In this document: positions 42,823-51,514 of the stretch, piece after piece | Position numbering within the stretch: the stretch's first letter is position 1 | How the letters are laid out: every line of letters starts with the position of its first letter | Assembly (NCBI RefSeq): GCF_900302455.1 | Contig: NZ_ONZG01000002.1 | Location: 434,001 to 498,000, forward strand | Direction of reading: 5' to 3' | Origin: Falsiruegeria mediterranea M17 | GTDB lineage: Bacteria; Pseudomonadota; Alphaproteobacteria; Rhodobacterales; Rhodobacteraceae | Length of the DNA: 64,000 bases | The notes under the pieces: model-generated | Database searches by the model: none | What the model saw: only the letters and a program-made list of their open reading frames with translations | Told to the model about the DNA's origin: nothing | Made by a program: the position numbers and the translations under genes

Positions 42823-43066
42823 GGCGCGCTCTCCGCTGTGCGACAAGGCTCGGTTGCGAAGTGGCCTCGCGTTCTGCCGCGCTGATGCCCTGAACAGCAT
42901 CCAATCGCGCGCGAATGAGCTTCGGGTCATACCACCCGCGCCGCCCCGGCACCGGAGCGATGCCAGTCCTGCGGCAAAAGTCGTAGAAGGACGCGCTCGG
43001 TTCATTGTAACCGAAGAGAAGCGCGAGCTCTGGGGTTGGAATCAACTGGATATGGCTTGGGCTCAT
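42809..43066 (-). CDS. Excisionase-like HTH protein
   Basis: The 85-residue protein (LIPTPELALLFGYNEPSASF, YDFCRRTGIAPVPGRRGWYD) has the winged-helix shape of small excisionases and ends inside the start of the second integrase. It starts with an ATGA overlap from the RHH gene upstream. Confidence 0.65.
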   Translation of the reverse strand: MSPSHIQLIPTPELALLFGYNEPSASFYDFCRRTGIAPVPGRRGWYDPKLIRARLDAVQGISAAEREATSQPSLVAQRRARRAQK

Positions 43067-43224
43067 TTTTCAGCCCTCTCACCCACGGCTTCTTGCCGCG
43101 ACATCGCTGCCCGCAAACAAGACACCACCTGCGCGCCCTGTGAGCGCAAGTTCCGCACGGCCTCTTCTTCAAGCCAGGCTTTCACGTCCGCTGGTAGGTT
43201 CAGTTTGAATTGGGTTGTCTTCAT
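43063..43224 (-). CDS. Arc-type ribbon-helix-helix protein (53 residues)
   Basis: MKTTQFKLNLPADVKAWLEE followed by EAVRNLRSQGAQVVSCLRAA is an Arc-family RHH fold. It leads the xis-int operon and diverges from a second RHH gene; two palindromes lie between them. Confidence 0.7.
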   Translation of the reverse strand: MKTTQFKLNLPADVKAWLEEEAVRNLRSQGAQVVSCLRAAMSRQEAVGERAEK

Positions 43225-43242
43225 ATTTACACCTCAACAAAA

Positions 43243-43282
43243 GGACATTAAATGTCCATATCATTGAGGACAAATATTGTCC
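43243..43282. promoter_or_regulatory. Two palindromic operators between divergent RHH genes
   Basis: GGACATT-A-AATGTCC (43243-43257) and GGACAA-ATA-TTGTCC (43268-43282) share GGACA...TGTCC half sites. Their centres are 25 bases apart. Probably bound by one or both RHH proteins. Confidence 0.7.
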
Positions 43283-43293
43283 ATCATGGAATC

Positions 43294-43605
43294 ATGAAAG
43301 ATGAAGCCTTGGTCCAATTCAAACTCTTGCTTCCTGCCGCGCTGAAGAAGCGTCTGGAAACACATGCCACCCTGAACCGGCGCAGCCTGTCGCAGGAAAT
43401 CGTCGTCGCCCTAGAGGATAAGTATCCGGCCACAGAACCGGATGCGACGTCTGATCCAGCAGCCCGGCTGCTCTTCTGGCTTGCCAAACGCATCCGCCGA
43501 AGGAACCCGAAGCCTGGCTCTCCTAGGGACAAGCAAGCCGCTCTGTATGAGCGCATTGCGGGCGACATTGCTGAGCGCATGAAGGACATCGGCGAAAAAC
43601 CTTAG
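43294..43605 (+). CDS. Arc-type ribbon-helix-helix repressor
   Basis: The 103-residue protein (LVQFKLLLPAALKKRLETHA, TLNRRSLSQEIVVALEDKYP) is an RHH DNA-binding protein with a basic C-terminal extension. The ATG at 43294 lies just past the two operators, so autoregulation is likely. Its stop overlaps the convergent gene. Confidence 0.8.
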   Translation: MKDEALVQFKLLLPAALKKRLETHATLNRRSLSQEIVVALEDKYPATEPDATSDPAARLLFWLAKRIRRRNPKPGSPRDKQAALYERIAGDIAERMKDIGEKP

Positions 43606-44243
43606 TAGGCCACCCACTCATATCCGTGGTTGCCCTCGTGATCTTCCCATTCGACACCGACACCGCGCCGCCAACTTGATGACGAACAGCGTCGCGATGG
43701 CAGCACCCAAAGCGGGGCTGCCGCTGGTGTCGTACTTTGCCAGCCGAATTCGCCCTGCGTGCCGTAGGTTCCGAGGCGCATATTGTAACTCTCAGAGCAA
43801 TCATCGTCGCGGCCACGTTCGCGATGACTATAGTACCGCACATCCCAGACGCGGATTGAGCGCACGAAATCGAACTCCAGGCCACTGATGTCGATATCGG
43901 CACCGCCTTCAGCCACCTGAGCCAGAATGACTTCGCCGAGTGCCTGACCATTTCGGTAGCTGGCCTCCCAGATTTTAGGGGCCGTAATTTGCAACGGCGC
44001 GGGCTCAGAAACACCCATCGGGCAGCGCCAGATTTGCAACGGCGGCTCAATCGGCCAGGGCGTAATCCTGCGGATAAACACGGCACGGGCATGGGCGCAT
44101 TCTGCTGACGCGGGCCACCCACCGGCCAGGCAAAGCAGAATGGCGCAGTCCACCTGATAGGCTTTCGCCGCTTGTGGAGCCACGGTTGAAAGCAAAGCCA
44201 TAGCGACCCCGCCGAGCCAATTCCTGATGAATCTGCACCGCAT
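43602..44243 (-). CDS. Exported protein of unknown function
   Basis: The 213-residue protein has a signal peptide (about 1-28, WLGGVAMALLSTVAPQAAKA) and a cysteine-containing start of the mature part (YQVDCAILLCLAGGWPASAE, CAHARAVFIRRITPWPIEPP). I recall similar openings in proteins of alphaproteobacterial plasmids and mobile elements, with no proven role. The later part contains YYSHRERGRDDDCSESYNM. Periplasmic, perhaps conjugation-related. Confidence 0.55.
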   Translation of the reverse strand: MRCRFIRNWLGGVAMALLSTVAPQAAKAYQVDCAILLCLAGGWPASAECAHARAVFIRRITPWPIEPPLQIWRCPMGVSEPAPLQITAPKIWEASYRNGQALGEVILAQVAEGGADIDISGLEFDFVRSIRVWDVRYYSHRERGRDDDCSESYNMRLGTYGTQGEFGWQSTTPAAAPLWVLPSRRCSSSSWRRGVGVEWEDHEGNHGYEWVAY

Positions 44244-44401
44244 ATCAATTCATGCCTTTTGATTACATTATTGCACTATTGTTACCCTACCGCCACTCTC
44301 TGCCTTTACACCATATGCGAGCATGCTCTTTGTGAGGCTCGCGCGCGTTTTGTGGAATATATTCCGTAGAGCGGTTCTTGTGATCTGGCCGAATACAGGC
44401 C

Positions 44402-44614
44402 ATGAAATTTCGAGAACGAGTAGGGTTAAATATCCGGAATCTAAGAAATTCCAGAGGATTGAGCCAAGAACAACTAGGCTTAGCTGCGGAAGTCGATCGC
44501 AGCTATATCAGCGAGATCGAACTCGCTAGGAATTCAGCATCGCTCGATGTTCTGGAGAGGATCGCAGATGCTCTCGGCGTCGATCCCAAGGAATTGTGTA
44601 ACGAGAGGGGCTAG
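44402..44614 (+). CDS. Small XRE-family regulator
   Basis: The 70-residue protein is a complete HTH_3 domain: LNIRNLRNSRGLSQEQLGLA, EVDRSYISEIELARNSASLD. Lower GC than surrounding genes. It is followed after two bases by a small unknown gene, so the pair may be an operon. Confidence 0.85.
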   Translation: MKFRERVGLNIRNLRNSRGLSQEQLGLAAEVDRSYISEIELARNSASLDVLERIADALGVDPKELCNERG

Positions 44615-44616
44615 TT

Positions 44617-44817
44617 ATGCCCGAACATGAAAGTGTTCGCTTAACGGCCGAAGCCATCGGCCGCATTACGTGTATAAAGACAGGCGAAGAAATTGGCCTG
44701 CTATACCAGTGGGACAACGGCGAGACTCAGGCAGCGATCTATGAGAACGGCTCGATCGAGTTGCCGGACTACCAAAATCAGGTCAGGGAACCAAGCCTTT
44801 CCGCAAAGCGCAGCTAA
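44617..44817 (+). CDS. Small hypothetical protein
   Basis: The 66-residue protein (SVRLTAEAIGRITCIKTGEE, GLLYQWDNGETQAAIYENGS) starts two bases after the XRE gene. Unrecognised; possibly the partner of that regulator. Confidence 0.6.
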   Translation: MPEHESVRLTAEAIGRITCIKTGEEIGLLYQWDNGETQAAIYENGSIELPDYQNQVREPSLSAKRS

Positions 44818-45267
44818 CGGCCGGTAGACCCATTTCGACCGTTTCTGCGCTTGGCATGAGTGGGTGAGAACCACAGCGCATTGCTGACATTGGCCGTGGC
44901 AAGGACGGCCCACAGCCGCCGTCCGCCGACCGGCCGGGATGCTGCGGTAGCAGCGCGCGTTGCTGACATTGGCGGCGTGCGCAAAATCGAGGCGATGGCG
45001 AACAGGTGGTATGCGGACGAACCTGCCGTTCTCATAGGGCACGGGAATGACTGGTCCCAGCCCAAAGCAGACCCGCCAATTGCCGCCCAGGTGCGAAGGC
45101 TGCTCATGTAGGTCGGGAGGGAAGCGGTCATTCGCACGGCAGAAACGTATGGTTTTTCTAAGCAGTGCGGACATCCGAGGCGGACGACGAACACGCCGCT
45201 GTAAGCTGGCAGGTTCAATCAAGATATGCCATGTTTGACGGGAACTTTTCAGTCGGTTAGGTGAAGC
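44818..45267. other. Intergenic region, no gene supported
   Basis: The phrase TTGCTGACATTGGC occurs at about 44880 and 44959 in otherwise non-coding sequence. Open frames here lack motifs. Confidence 0.5.
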
Positions 45268-46080
45268 GTGTCTGAGCCCGAAGAACAAACGGTGGAAGGG
45301 AAACCTTACCTTTTGGCCATGGGCTCGTTCCTTGTGGCCCTGATCGGCCTATCGTCTCTATTTGTTGTTGGCTACACCAGCGGCATGCCGCGCGAAGCTT
45401 TTCTTGTGTTTGGGCGACACTTGTCTTTAGCAATTGGACTCGAAGCGGGGTTTGGCGCGGCTTTTTCACTGATAACGGCAAAAGTGATATTGATCCTGAT
45501 TTCAGTGATGATCGCATTGATCGGAGGTATTCTGTCCGGCCTCAAAACCCAGAAGTTGAAGCATGCGGCCGAAAAAACGGACGACATTGCTATCAAGATC
45601 GCAGCGGCCCCGCTTCACATCGTTCTTCTTATGGCTGTCTGGGTGTTTTGGGCGAGATTCCTCCACTTTTCATTTGATGGTTTCATGATGGCCGGTGGAT
45701 GGGTTCTGTTTTGGTTAATCCTGTTTGAAACCAGTGATCGGGTCTTGCTTCGAAAATTGACAAAGGCAGAAAATGAAAACGTAACCGCGGATATCGGGAA
45801 CTATCGATCTGTGCGATTGCTTTTACTCGCAACCATGATTTCAATATTTGCATATTCCGCGGGAATCGCGGCAGAACGCAAAGCTAAACGCCAAGAAACA
45901 AGGATGATATCTGAGAATCTCGACAGGCCTGGAATTGTGTTTGGTGCAGGAGACATTGGTCTATTGATTTATGTCCCCGGCGAATTAAAAGAAACTCGAG
46001 CTGGAGGTCTCCTAGAATACCACGAGCGGAGCTCTTGGTATCTGTTGCCATTCAATGGTGATCCGCTGGAGCTTCGGTAG
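45268..46080 (+). CDS. Integral membrane protein of unknown function
   Basis: From GTG 45268 the 270-residue protein has about five hydrophobic segments, including YLLAMGSFLVALIGLSSLFV, ILILISVMIALIGGILSGL, IVLLMAVWVFWARFL, GGWVLFWLILF and LLLLATMISIFAYSAGIAA. A C-terminal soluble domain of about 60 residues ends LEYHERSSWYLLPFNGDPLE. No family recognised. Low GC and position suggest cargo of the second element. Confidence 0.6.
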   Translation: MSEPEEQTVEGKPYLLAMGSFLVALIGLSSLFVVGYTSGMPREAFLVFGRHLSLAIGLEAGFGAAFSLITAKVILILISVMIALIGGILSGLKTQKLKHAAEKTDDIAIKIAAAPLHIVLLMAVWVFWARFLHFSFDGFMMAGGWVLFWLILFETSDRVLLRKLTKAENENVTADIGNYRSVRLLLLATMISIFAYSAGIAAERKAKRQETRMISENLDRPGIVFGAGDIGLLIYVPGELKETRAGGLLEYHERSSWYLLPFNGDPLELR

Positions 46081-46407
46081 CTGACGCTACTTTATGACCG
46101 ATGACTGTGATGAATGTCGAATCAGGGCCGGTCGCGCCTTGCTGACCCCTCGCATTTGGACAACTTTGCAAAGCCCGCTCTCTGCGCAAAGCCGCCGCTC
46201 ATAACTGATGCAGCATCGGGGACTATGGGCTTTATCCTGCCGTTAGATCTACCGCAGAATCTCTCTGAGTGGAGGGTCTGTCTACCGCCAGCCATACGAG
46301 CATTCTCCCGAGGATATTTTTGGAGAAACAAAACCAATTATATACTATTGATAACCGGGGTACATTCTAGCATAGAAGTGTAAGTCCCGTTTCGTGAAGA
46401 TCATCCG
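46081..46407. other. Intergenic region, no gene supported
   Basis: Nothing convincing on either strand; the second half is unusually AT-rich. Confidence 0.5.
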
Positions 46408-46746
46408 ATGACCAGACCAACCGACCTTGAACCAAACGTGATCACTGAACAGGGCCTACGCGAGCTTGCGGAGAAGGGGCATGGGGTCGAAGTGCTGTGT
46501 CAGACCGACCCGGAACGCAAAGGACCAAGCTGGTATGGCCTTTGGATTATGCGGACTGTAGGGGCTGACGGTAAGGAAAAGCTCCTTGTAACTGCAAGAA
46601 CGCGCTTGACGCAGAACGCGATCAAGGTGCGAGAGTTCAAGACGGCGACAGGCGTGATTTCCTTCTTGATTGGCATTGGATTCGCTCACGCAGACATCCC
46701 GCTCCGAGAAGGTGAAACGACCCTGCACAAGCTAGGCAACAGCTAA
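46408..46746 (+). CDS. Hypothetical protein
   Basis: The 112-residue protein (ITEQGLRELAEKGHGVEVLC, GPSWYGLWIMRTVGADGKEK, ATGVISFLIGIGFAHADIPL) is soluble and unrecognised. No clear ribosome site; the frame is supported by length and composition only. Confidence 0.5.
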   Translation: MTRPTDLEPNVITEQGLRELAEKGHGVEVLCQTDPERKGPSWYGLWIMRTVGADGKEKLLVTARTRLTQNAIKVREFKTATGVISFLIGIGFAHADIPLREGETTLHKLGNS

Positions 46747-47037
46747 TGGCTGTGACCCGGTCCCCGGTCGATGTCGCGATCCTTCTCGACCTCCTGTTCG
46801 CGCTCGCCTTCGATATCCATCCAATGGCGCATTTCAAAACTATCGGCCCTGAGCCGCCGCTGGCTGATGTGTTGAATGCTTTGCAGCAGCGTCACCAGAA
46901 CGGCCATTCGCACACAACGCAGCATTCTTGGTTAGGCAAGACCGCGCCCAGCATTCTGCGCCAATGTCGCATATGAGTAATACAAACTCTGGCTGAGAAG
47001 CTAACTTGCCTGGAGTGACCACTTCGATTGGCCCGAA
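46747..47037. other. Intergenic region
   Basis: Short frames exist on both strands, but none has a recognisable motif or a good ribosome site. Confidence 0.4.
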
Positions 47038-47955
47038 ATGAAATCTATCTCACCCTCCTCTTCTCATGCGGACGCCCACAAGTACGGTGTGCTCTTCGTC
47101 TTTGCGGCGGGGGTCTTGTGGTCGACCGTCGGCCTTGGCATTCGCCTGATCGAAGATGCTGTCGTGTGGCAGATTCTGCTCTATCGGTCGATCAGCATGT
47201 CGCTGTTTCTTTACGTGCTTATCCGCGTGCGGTCTGGCGAAAGCCCGTTTGTTCAGATCCGCCGTATCGGCGCCCCTGCCATCATCGCAGGGCTTTCACT
47301 GGTCGCGGCCTATTCCGGCGGCATCTACGCGATCCAGAACACCTCGGTCGCGAATGCGATGCTCTTGTTCGCGACAGCACCGTTTATGGCTGCAGTACTC
47401 GGATGGATCGTGTTGCGAGAACCCGTTCGCGCGGCAACCTGGATAGCGATCGCCGTCGCAATCGGCGGGATCGCGATCATGGTCGCCGACAAGTCCGGAG
47501 GCGTCGCCCTGAAAGGCAGCCTTGCCGCGCTCGGTTCGGCATTCGGTTTTGCAGTCTTCACCGTGGCCCTGCGATGGGGGCGAACCGGTGAGATGCTGCC
47601 AGCGGTCTTTCTTTCGGGTCTCTTCGCGATCGTAATTACTTTGGCCATATGCCTAGGCCTCGGGCTCTCAATCGTATTGAGCCCCAGTGATGGCGGCATT
47701 GCGATGGGTATGGGGGTATTCCAGGTCGGCGCCGGTCTGATCCTCTACACGCTGGGCTCGCGCAGCCTCCCGGCAGCAGAGCTCGCTCTGCTGTCTCTGG
47801 CCGAAGTCCTGCTCGGCCCACTCTGGGTGTGGCTGTTTCTGGGGGAAACCGCGACCGAAAATACCCTGATCGGCGGCGCAGTTCTGCTCGCGGCGATTGC
47901 GGGCAATGCGCTGTCGGGCAAGAGAAGAAAGCCACCTCCCATTACCGCACCGTAG
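47038..47955 (+). CDS. DMT-superfamily (EamA) transporter
   Basis: The 305-residue protein has ten hydrophobic segments in two EamA halves: GVLFVFAAGVLWSTVGLGIR, then IQNTSVANAMLLFATAPFMA. The second half ends LLSLAEVLLGPLWVWLFLGE, typical of drug/metabolite exporters of the inner membrane. Substrate unknown. Confidence 0.9.
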   Translation: MKSISPSSSHADAHKYGVLFVFAAGVLWSTVGLGIRLIEDAVVWQILLYRSISMSLFLYVLIRVRSGESPFVQIRRIGAPAIIAGLSLVAAYSGGIYAIQNTSVANAMLLFATAPFMAAVLGWIVLREPVRAATWIAIAVAIGGIAIMVADKSGGVALKGSLAALGSAFGFAVFTVALRWGRTGEMLPAVFLSGLFAIVITLAICLGLGLSIVLSPSDGGIAMGMGVFQVGAGLILYTLGSRSLPAAELALLSLAEVLLGPLWVWLFLGETATENTLIGGAVLLAAIAGNALSGKRRKPPPITAP

Positions 47956-48095
47956 AATAGGAGCCAACGGCCCACACCAGTCATTGGTCATGTTTCTCGC
48001 CGCTGCGGTGCAGCTTTCGCATTGCGGACATTCACACTGCGTGCGGCATCTCCGTTTGGTTGCAATCAATGACGCTAGCATCACAGTTCCAGACT

Positions 48096-48422
48096 TCAGT
48101 CCGGCATCAAAGCCTTTTGAACCGCCTCATCCCAGCCGAGATACAACATATTCCGATCCCGTATTACCGGGCGAGTCATTACCTTGGGCTTGGCCAAGAT
48201 TTGCGCTTCCGCTTCCGAAGCTTTCAGCCATTCGTTAAGCCCTCTGTAGTCATTCGACTTTCGATCCACTAACCGATCTCCGAACTCTGCGATCAACTCC
48301 GCCAATTCAGCCTCACTCAGAGGTTCTGCTCGTACATCGCGAAAACTGACTTCTTTGCCTTCGTCTTCCAACGACTTGCGGGCCCTCTGGCAAATCGAGC
48401 AGGTATTCAATCCATAGATCAT
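48096..48422 (-). CDS. ArsC/Spx-family thioredoxin-fold protein
   Basis: The 108-residue protein starts MIYGLNTCSICQRARKSLED, with CSIC in the redox position. It continues with FRDVRAEPLSEAELAELIAE and AKPKVMTRPVIRDRNMLYLG (the TRPVI loop of the family). True arsenate reductases use one Cys with downstream Arg residues; this could be a glutaredoxin-coupled reductase or a regulator-like relative. Confidence 0.85.
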   Translation of the reverse strand: MIYGLNTCSICQRARKSLEDEGKEVSFRDVRAEPLSEAELAELIAEFGDRLVDRKSNDYRGLNEWLKASEAEAQILAKPKVMTRPVIRDRNMLYLGWDEAVQKALMPD

Positions 48423-48452
48423 CATGTCGCAATCTCCTTGGGTGATGGTCAT

Positions 48453-48923
48453 GCAACCTCATGCATCAGCCCTTCCAACGCAACCACTCGATGTGGCGTA
48501 TCAACTAGAACGGCCCTTAGCAGTCATTCATCGGCCGAGATCACGCCGCAGCGCAGCTTCTCTGAGTCGGTCATTCGCTGCGAGCGCAAAAACGGTGCGT
48601 CGACTAAGGTCGGGAGTGCGGACAAATCCGACCATGGATTCGTGGACTTCGCTGACGCAGTACCTTGTTGCTGTTGCGGCATACTCATCGCTGCGTTGCG
48701 GTCGATGTCATCAAGCCGATCCTTGAGAGACAATCTGCGGGACGCAGTTCAAACCGTCACCTCGCTGTAATCGAGACCAATCAGCGCAACTCGGAACAAA
48801 ACGCCTTTCTGTTGTAACTTGTCAAATTTCCGCCATCCAAGTCCGGGGCGCCTGGCGCAGACTTACATGCATTACTGTCCGAAACGCCCAAAAGCTCTGG
48901 CCGCGAAACATACCACCAAGCAC
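48453..48923. other. Intergenic region, no gene supported
   Basis: No coding sequence with a recognisable domain; short frames on both strands look random. Confidence 0.5.
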
Positions 48924-49400
48924 CTAACCAGCAGGTCTGATTTCACCAGTATCCAGCACTGGCGACGCATCCATATCTTCTGCGTCCAACATGGTGGCCA
49001 CGCGTTCAAGGCTGGCCACCAGCATGGCCTGTTCCCAATCTTCCATGGCATCGAATTTGCGCACGAAACGCTGTTGGAGCGGGTCCGGCGCCTCTTGAAG
49101 GATTTTGCCACCTTCGTCGGTGAGCAGGATGTTTATCTGGCGTCGGTCCAGGTTGGATTTTTCCCTTATGACCAGTCTGTCGCGGACCAGTTTATCTACC
49201 AAGGATGTGACGGTTCCCTGCGAAACGCGCATGCGCAACGAGATGGCTTTGGCGGTGGCGTATCCCTGCTCCGAGACGATTTGCAGAACGCGAAACTGGG
49301 TGGGGGTGACGCCCGTGGACTGGCGAATCTCGCGCCCGAACAGTTCAGTCGCGCGGACAATTCGTCTTAAGGCAATCAAGCTGCTGTCGATCCGGTCCAA
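48924..49400 (-). CDS. ectR: MarR-family regulator of ectoine synthesis (EctR-like)
   Basis: The 158-residue protein has a MarR winged helix: TPTQFRVLQIVSEQGYATAK, SLRMRVSQGTVTSLVDKLVR and the wing SNLDRRQINILLTDEG. MarR-type EctR/CosR proteins upstream of ectABC repress the operon in several salt-tolerant proteobacteria. Divergent orientation and palindromes in the shared spacer support this. The start appears to be TTG at 49400. Confidence 0.8.
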   Translation of the reverse strand: MDRIDSSLIALRRIVRATELFGREIRQSTGVTPTQFRVLQIVSEQGYATAKAISLRMRVSQGTVTSLVDKLVRDRLVIREKSNLDRRQINILLTDEGGKILQEAPDPLQQRFVRKFDAMEDWEQAMLVASLERVATMLDAEDMDASPVLDTGEIRPAG

Positions 49401-49420
49401 TTCGCCCCCATTGATTTGAT

Positions 49421-49457
49421 TATCAAAGCATACGTGGTTTGATATTTGCGCGCAAAT
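49421..49457. promoter_or_regulatory. Palindromes between ectR and ectA (candidate EctR operator)
   Basis: TATCAAA (49421-49427) and TTTGATA (49438-49444) form an inverted repeat, and ATTTGCGCGCAAAT (49444-49457) is a perfect 14-bp palindrome beside it. They are next to the regulator's start and suit a dimeric MarR protein. Confidence 0.55.
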
Positions 49458-49572
49458 TCAAAATTATTTCGAATGGCGAAGTTGTATCTGGCGACTCTCA
49501 GGCAAAAACCCTACAAAACTATCGCAAAAAAGCTACTTTTTGCCACGCTACGTCGCCTTACTGTTTTGACTG

Positions 49573-49621
49573 TTGAACTTTCTGCTTCTCCTTGATACTT
49601 CGACCCCTGAAGCGAAAGGAG
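49573..49621 (+). promoter_or_regulatory. Candidate ectA promoter and ribosome site
   Basis: TTGAAC (49573-49578), 17 bases, then TACTTC (49596-49601) resembles a weak sigma-70 promoter. GAAAGGAG at 49614-49621 is a good ribosome binding site seven bases before the ectA ATG. Confidence 0.35.
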
Positions 49622-49627
49622 CTCACA

Positions 49628-50158
49628 ATGCAACACCCCGCTCACCCCATGCGCGTCGATCTACCGTCTTTGCGCAAGCCCACCGCCAGAGATGGCGCCG
49701 ATATCTGGAAACTTGTCCGAGCCTGTCGCCCGCTTGATGAGAACTCCATGTATTGCAACCTGCTGCAGTGCGATCACTTTGCCGACACCTGTGTTCTGGC
49801 CGAAATGTCAGGCGAGCTAGCGGGTTGGGTGTCCGCCTATGTCATGCCGAACGAGCCTGATACCTTGTTCGTCTGGCAGGTCGCGGTCTCGGAAATCGCG
49901 CGTGGTCAGGGATTGAGCGGCTTGATGCTGCAAAACATCGTGAACCGTCCGCAGTGCAAAGACGTGACCCGACTGCAGACCACCATCACCGTCGATAACG
50001 ACGCATCCTGGGCCCTGTTCCGCAAATTCGCGCGCCTTCAGGACAGCAAGCTGGATATCACGCCCTATTACACGCAAGCGCTGCATTTTCACGAGCGTCA
50101 CAAGACCGAGTATATGGTCACGATTCCGCTGGCGAACCGGGCGCAACTGGCCGCCTGA
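49628..50158 (+). CDS. ectA: L-2,4-diaminobutyrate acetyltransferase
   Basis: The 176-residue GNAT enzyme has ARDGADIWKLVRACRPLDEN, NSMYCNLLQCDHFADTC and VAVSEIARGQGLSGLMLQNI (acetyl-CoA loop), all hallmarks of EctA. It makes N-gamma-acetyl-diaminobutyrate, step 2 of ectoine synthesis. The ATG at 49628 follows GAAAGGAG. First gene of ectABC-ask. Confidence 0.95.
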   Translation: MQHPAHPMRVDLPSLRKPTARDGADIWKLVRACRPLDENSMYCNLLQCDHFADTCVLAEMSGELAGWVSAYVMPNEPDTLFVWQVAVSEIARGQGLSGLMLQNIVNRPQCKDVTRLQTTITVDNDASWALFRKFARLQDSKLDITPYYTQALHFHERHKTEYMVTIPLANRAQLAA

Positions 50159-50224
50159 GCCATGCGACCTTCTATACTCAGCAGCTTATTTTTCATTCAT
50201 CCCCCAAAACCCAAGAGAGGTCGT

Positions 50225-51511
50225 ATGTCTACGAACCCCGCCGATATTGCCATTTTCAAACGTCGCGAGTCCGAGGCGCGCAGCTATTGCCGGGGATTTG
50301 ACGCTGTGTTCACTTCGGCAAAAGGGTCCGAGATGATCACACGCGATGGCACGCGCTACATCGATTTCCTGGCCGGGTGTTCGTCACTGAACTACGGACA
50401 TAACGATCCGGACTTGAAAGAGGCGTTGATTGATCATCTGCAGTCGGATGGTCTGGCCCACGGACTGGATCTGCACACGGATGCCAAGGCCGCATTTCTG
50501 GACGCGTTTGACCAACACATCCTTAAGCCGCGCAAAATGGATCACAAGGTGATGTTCACCGGCCCCACCGGGGCCAACGCAGTGGAAGCGGCGCTGAAAC
50601 TGGCGCGCAAGGTTACCGGACGCACCAATGTGATCGCCTTCACCAACGGGTTTCACGGTGTCACCCTGGGGGCGCTGTCAGCGACAGGCAACAGCTATCA
50701 CCGGGGCGGTGCGGGCACCACGCTGAACGGCGTGACGCGCATGCCTTATGACGGCTATTTCCCCGGCAACACGGACACAGCCGATTTCCTTGAAGCCATG
50801 CTCAAGGACCGCTCGTCCGGGATTGATGCACCGGCTGCGATCCTTTTGGAGACGGTGCAAGGCGAAGGCGGGCTGAACGCCGCCCGCCCCGAATGGATCC
50901 ACCGCGTGGCCGCATTGGCGAAGGAACATGGCGCGCTTCTCATCGTTGATGACATCCAAGCGGGCTGTGGTCGTACCGGCGGCTTTTTCTCTTTTGAGGA
51001 TATGGGCATCACCCCGGATATCATCACGCTGGCAAAATCCGTTTCAGGCTTTGGTCTGCCCATGGCGCTCTTGCTGGTGCGCCCTGAGCATGACGTCTTT
51101 GGCCCTGCTGAGCACAACGGCACCTTCCGGGGCAACACCCACGCCTTTGTCACCGCCCGCGTGGCTGTGACAAAATTCTGGGTCGATGATCGGTTCCAGA
51201 AAGAGGTCGCGGCCAGGGCGCGCATGTTGACCACGGCGCTGGAAGAAATGGCCGAGTTTCTACCGGGCGCCAAGCTTAAGGGGCGCGGCATGATGCAGGG
51301 GCTGGATGTCGGATCAGGCGACCTGGCGGCGGCTATCTGCGCCCGCGCCTTCAAAGACGGGCTGATCATCGAAACCTCGGGAAACGAGGATCAAGTGGTC
51401 AAGGTTCTGGCACCCTTGACCACCGATAACGATACCTTCCTGAAAGGTCTCAAAATCCTGCGGAATGCCATGCGCATCGCCACCGATTCAAGCAAATTTG
51501 CAGCGGAGTAA
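50225..51511 (+). CDS. ectB: Diaminobutyrate-2-oxoglutarate transaminase
   Basis: The 428-residue class III aminotransferase has MFTGPTGANAVEAALKLARK, LIVDDIQAGCGRTGGFFSFE (PLP Asp) and DIITLAKSVSGFGLPMALLL (PLP Lys). It converts aspartate semialdehyde to diaminobutyrate, step 1 of the pathway. Start chosen at ATG 50225 after AGAGAGGTCGT; the upstream extension is not conserved-looking. Confidence 0.95.
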   Translation: MSTNPADIAIFKRRESEARSYCRGFDAVFTSAKGSEMITRDGTRYIDFLAGCSSLNYGHNDPDLKEALIDHLQSDGLAHGLDLHTDAKAAFLDAFDQHILKPRKMDHKVMFTGPTGANAVEAALKLARKVTGRTNVIAFTNGFHGVTLGALSATGNSYHRGGAGTTLNGVTRMPYDGYFPGNTDTADFLEAMLKDRSSGIDAPAAILLETVQGEGGLNAARPEWIHRVAALAKEHGALLIVDDIQAGCGRTGGFFSFEDMGITPDIITLAKSVSGFGLPMALLLVRPEHDVFGPAEHNGTFRGNTHAFVTARVAVTKFWVDDRFQKEVAARARMLTTALEEMAEFLPGAKLKGRGMMQGLDVGSGDLAAAICARAFKDGLIIETSGNEDQVVKVLAPLTTDNDTFLKGLKILRNAMRIATDSSKFAAE

Positions 51512-51514
51512 GAC

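Noticed and set aside
44818-45240. TTGCTGACATTGGC repeats as regulatory elements or small RNA
   Set aside because: Only two copies, irregular spacing, no secondary structure or promoter that I can defend.
46743-46976. Short opposing open frames
   Set aside because: No motif, no ribosome site, low-complexity charged translation; likely chance.
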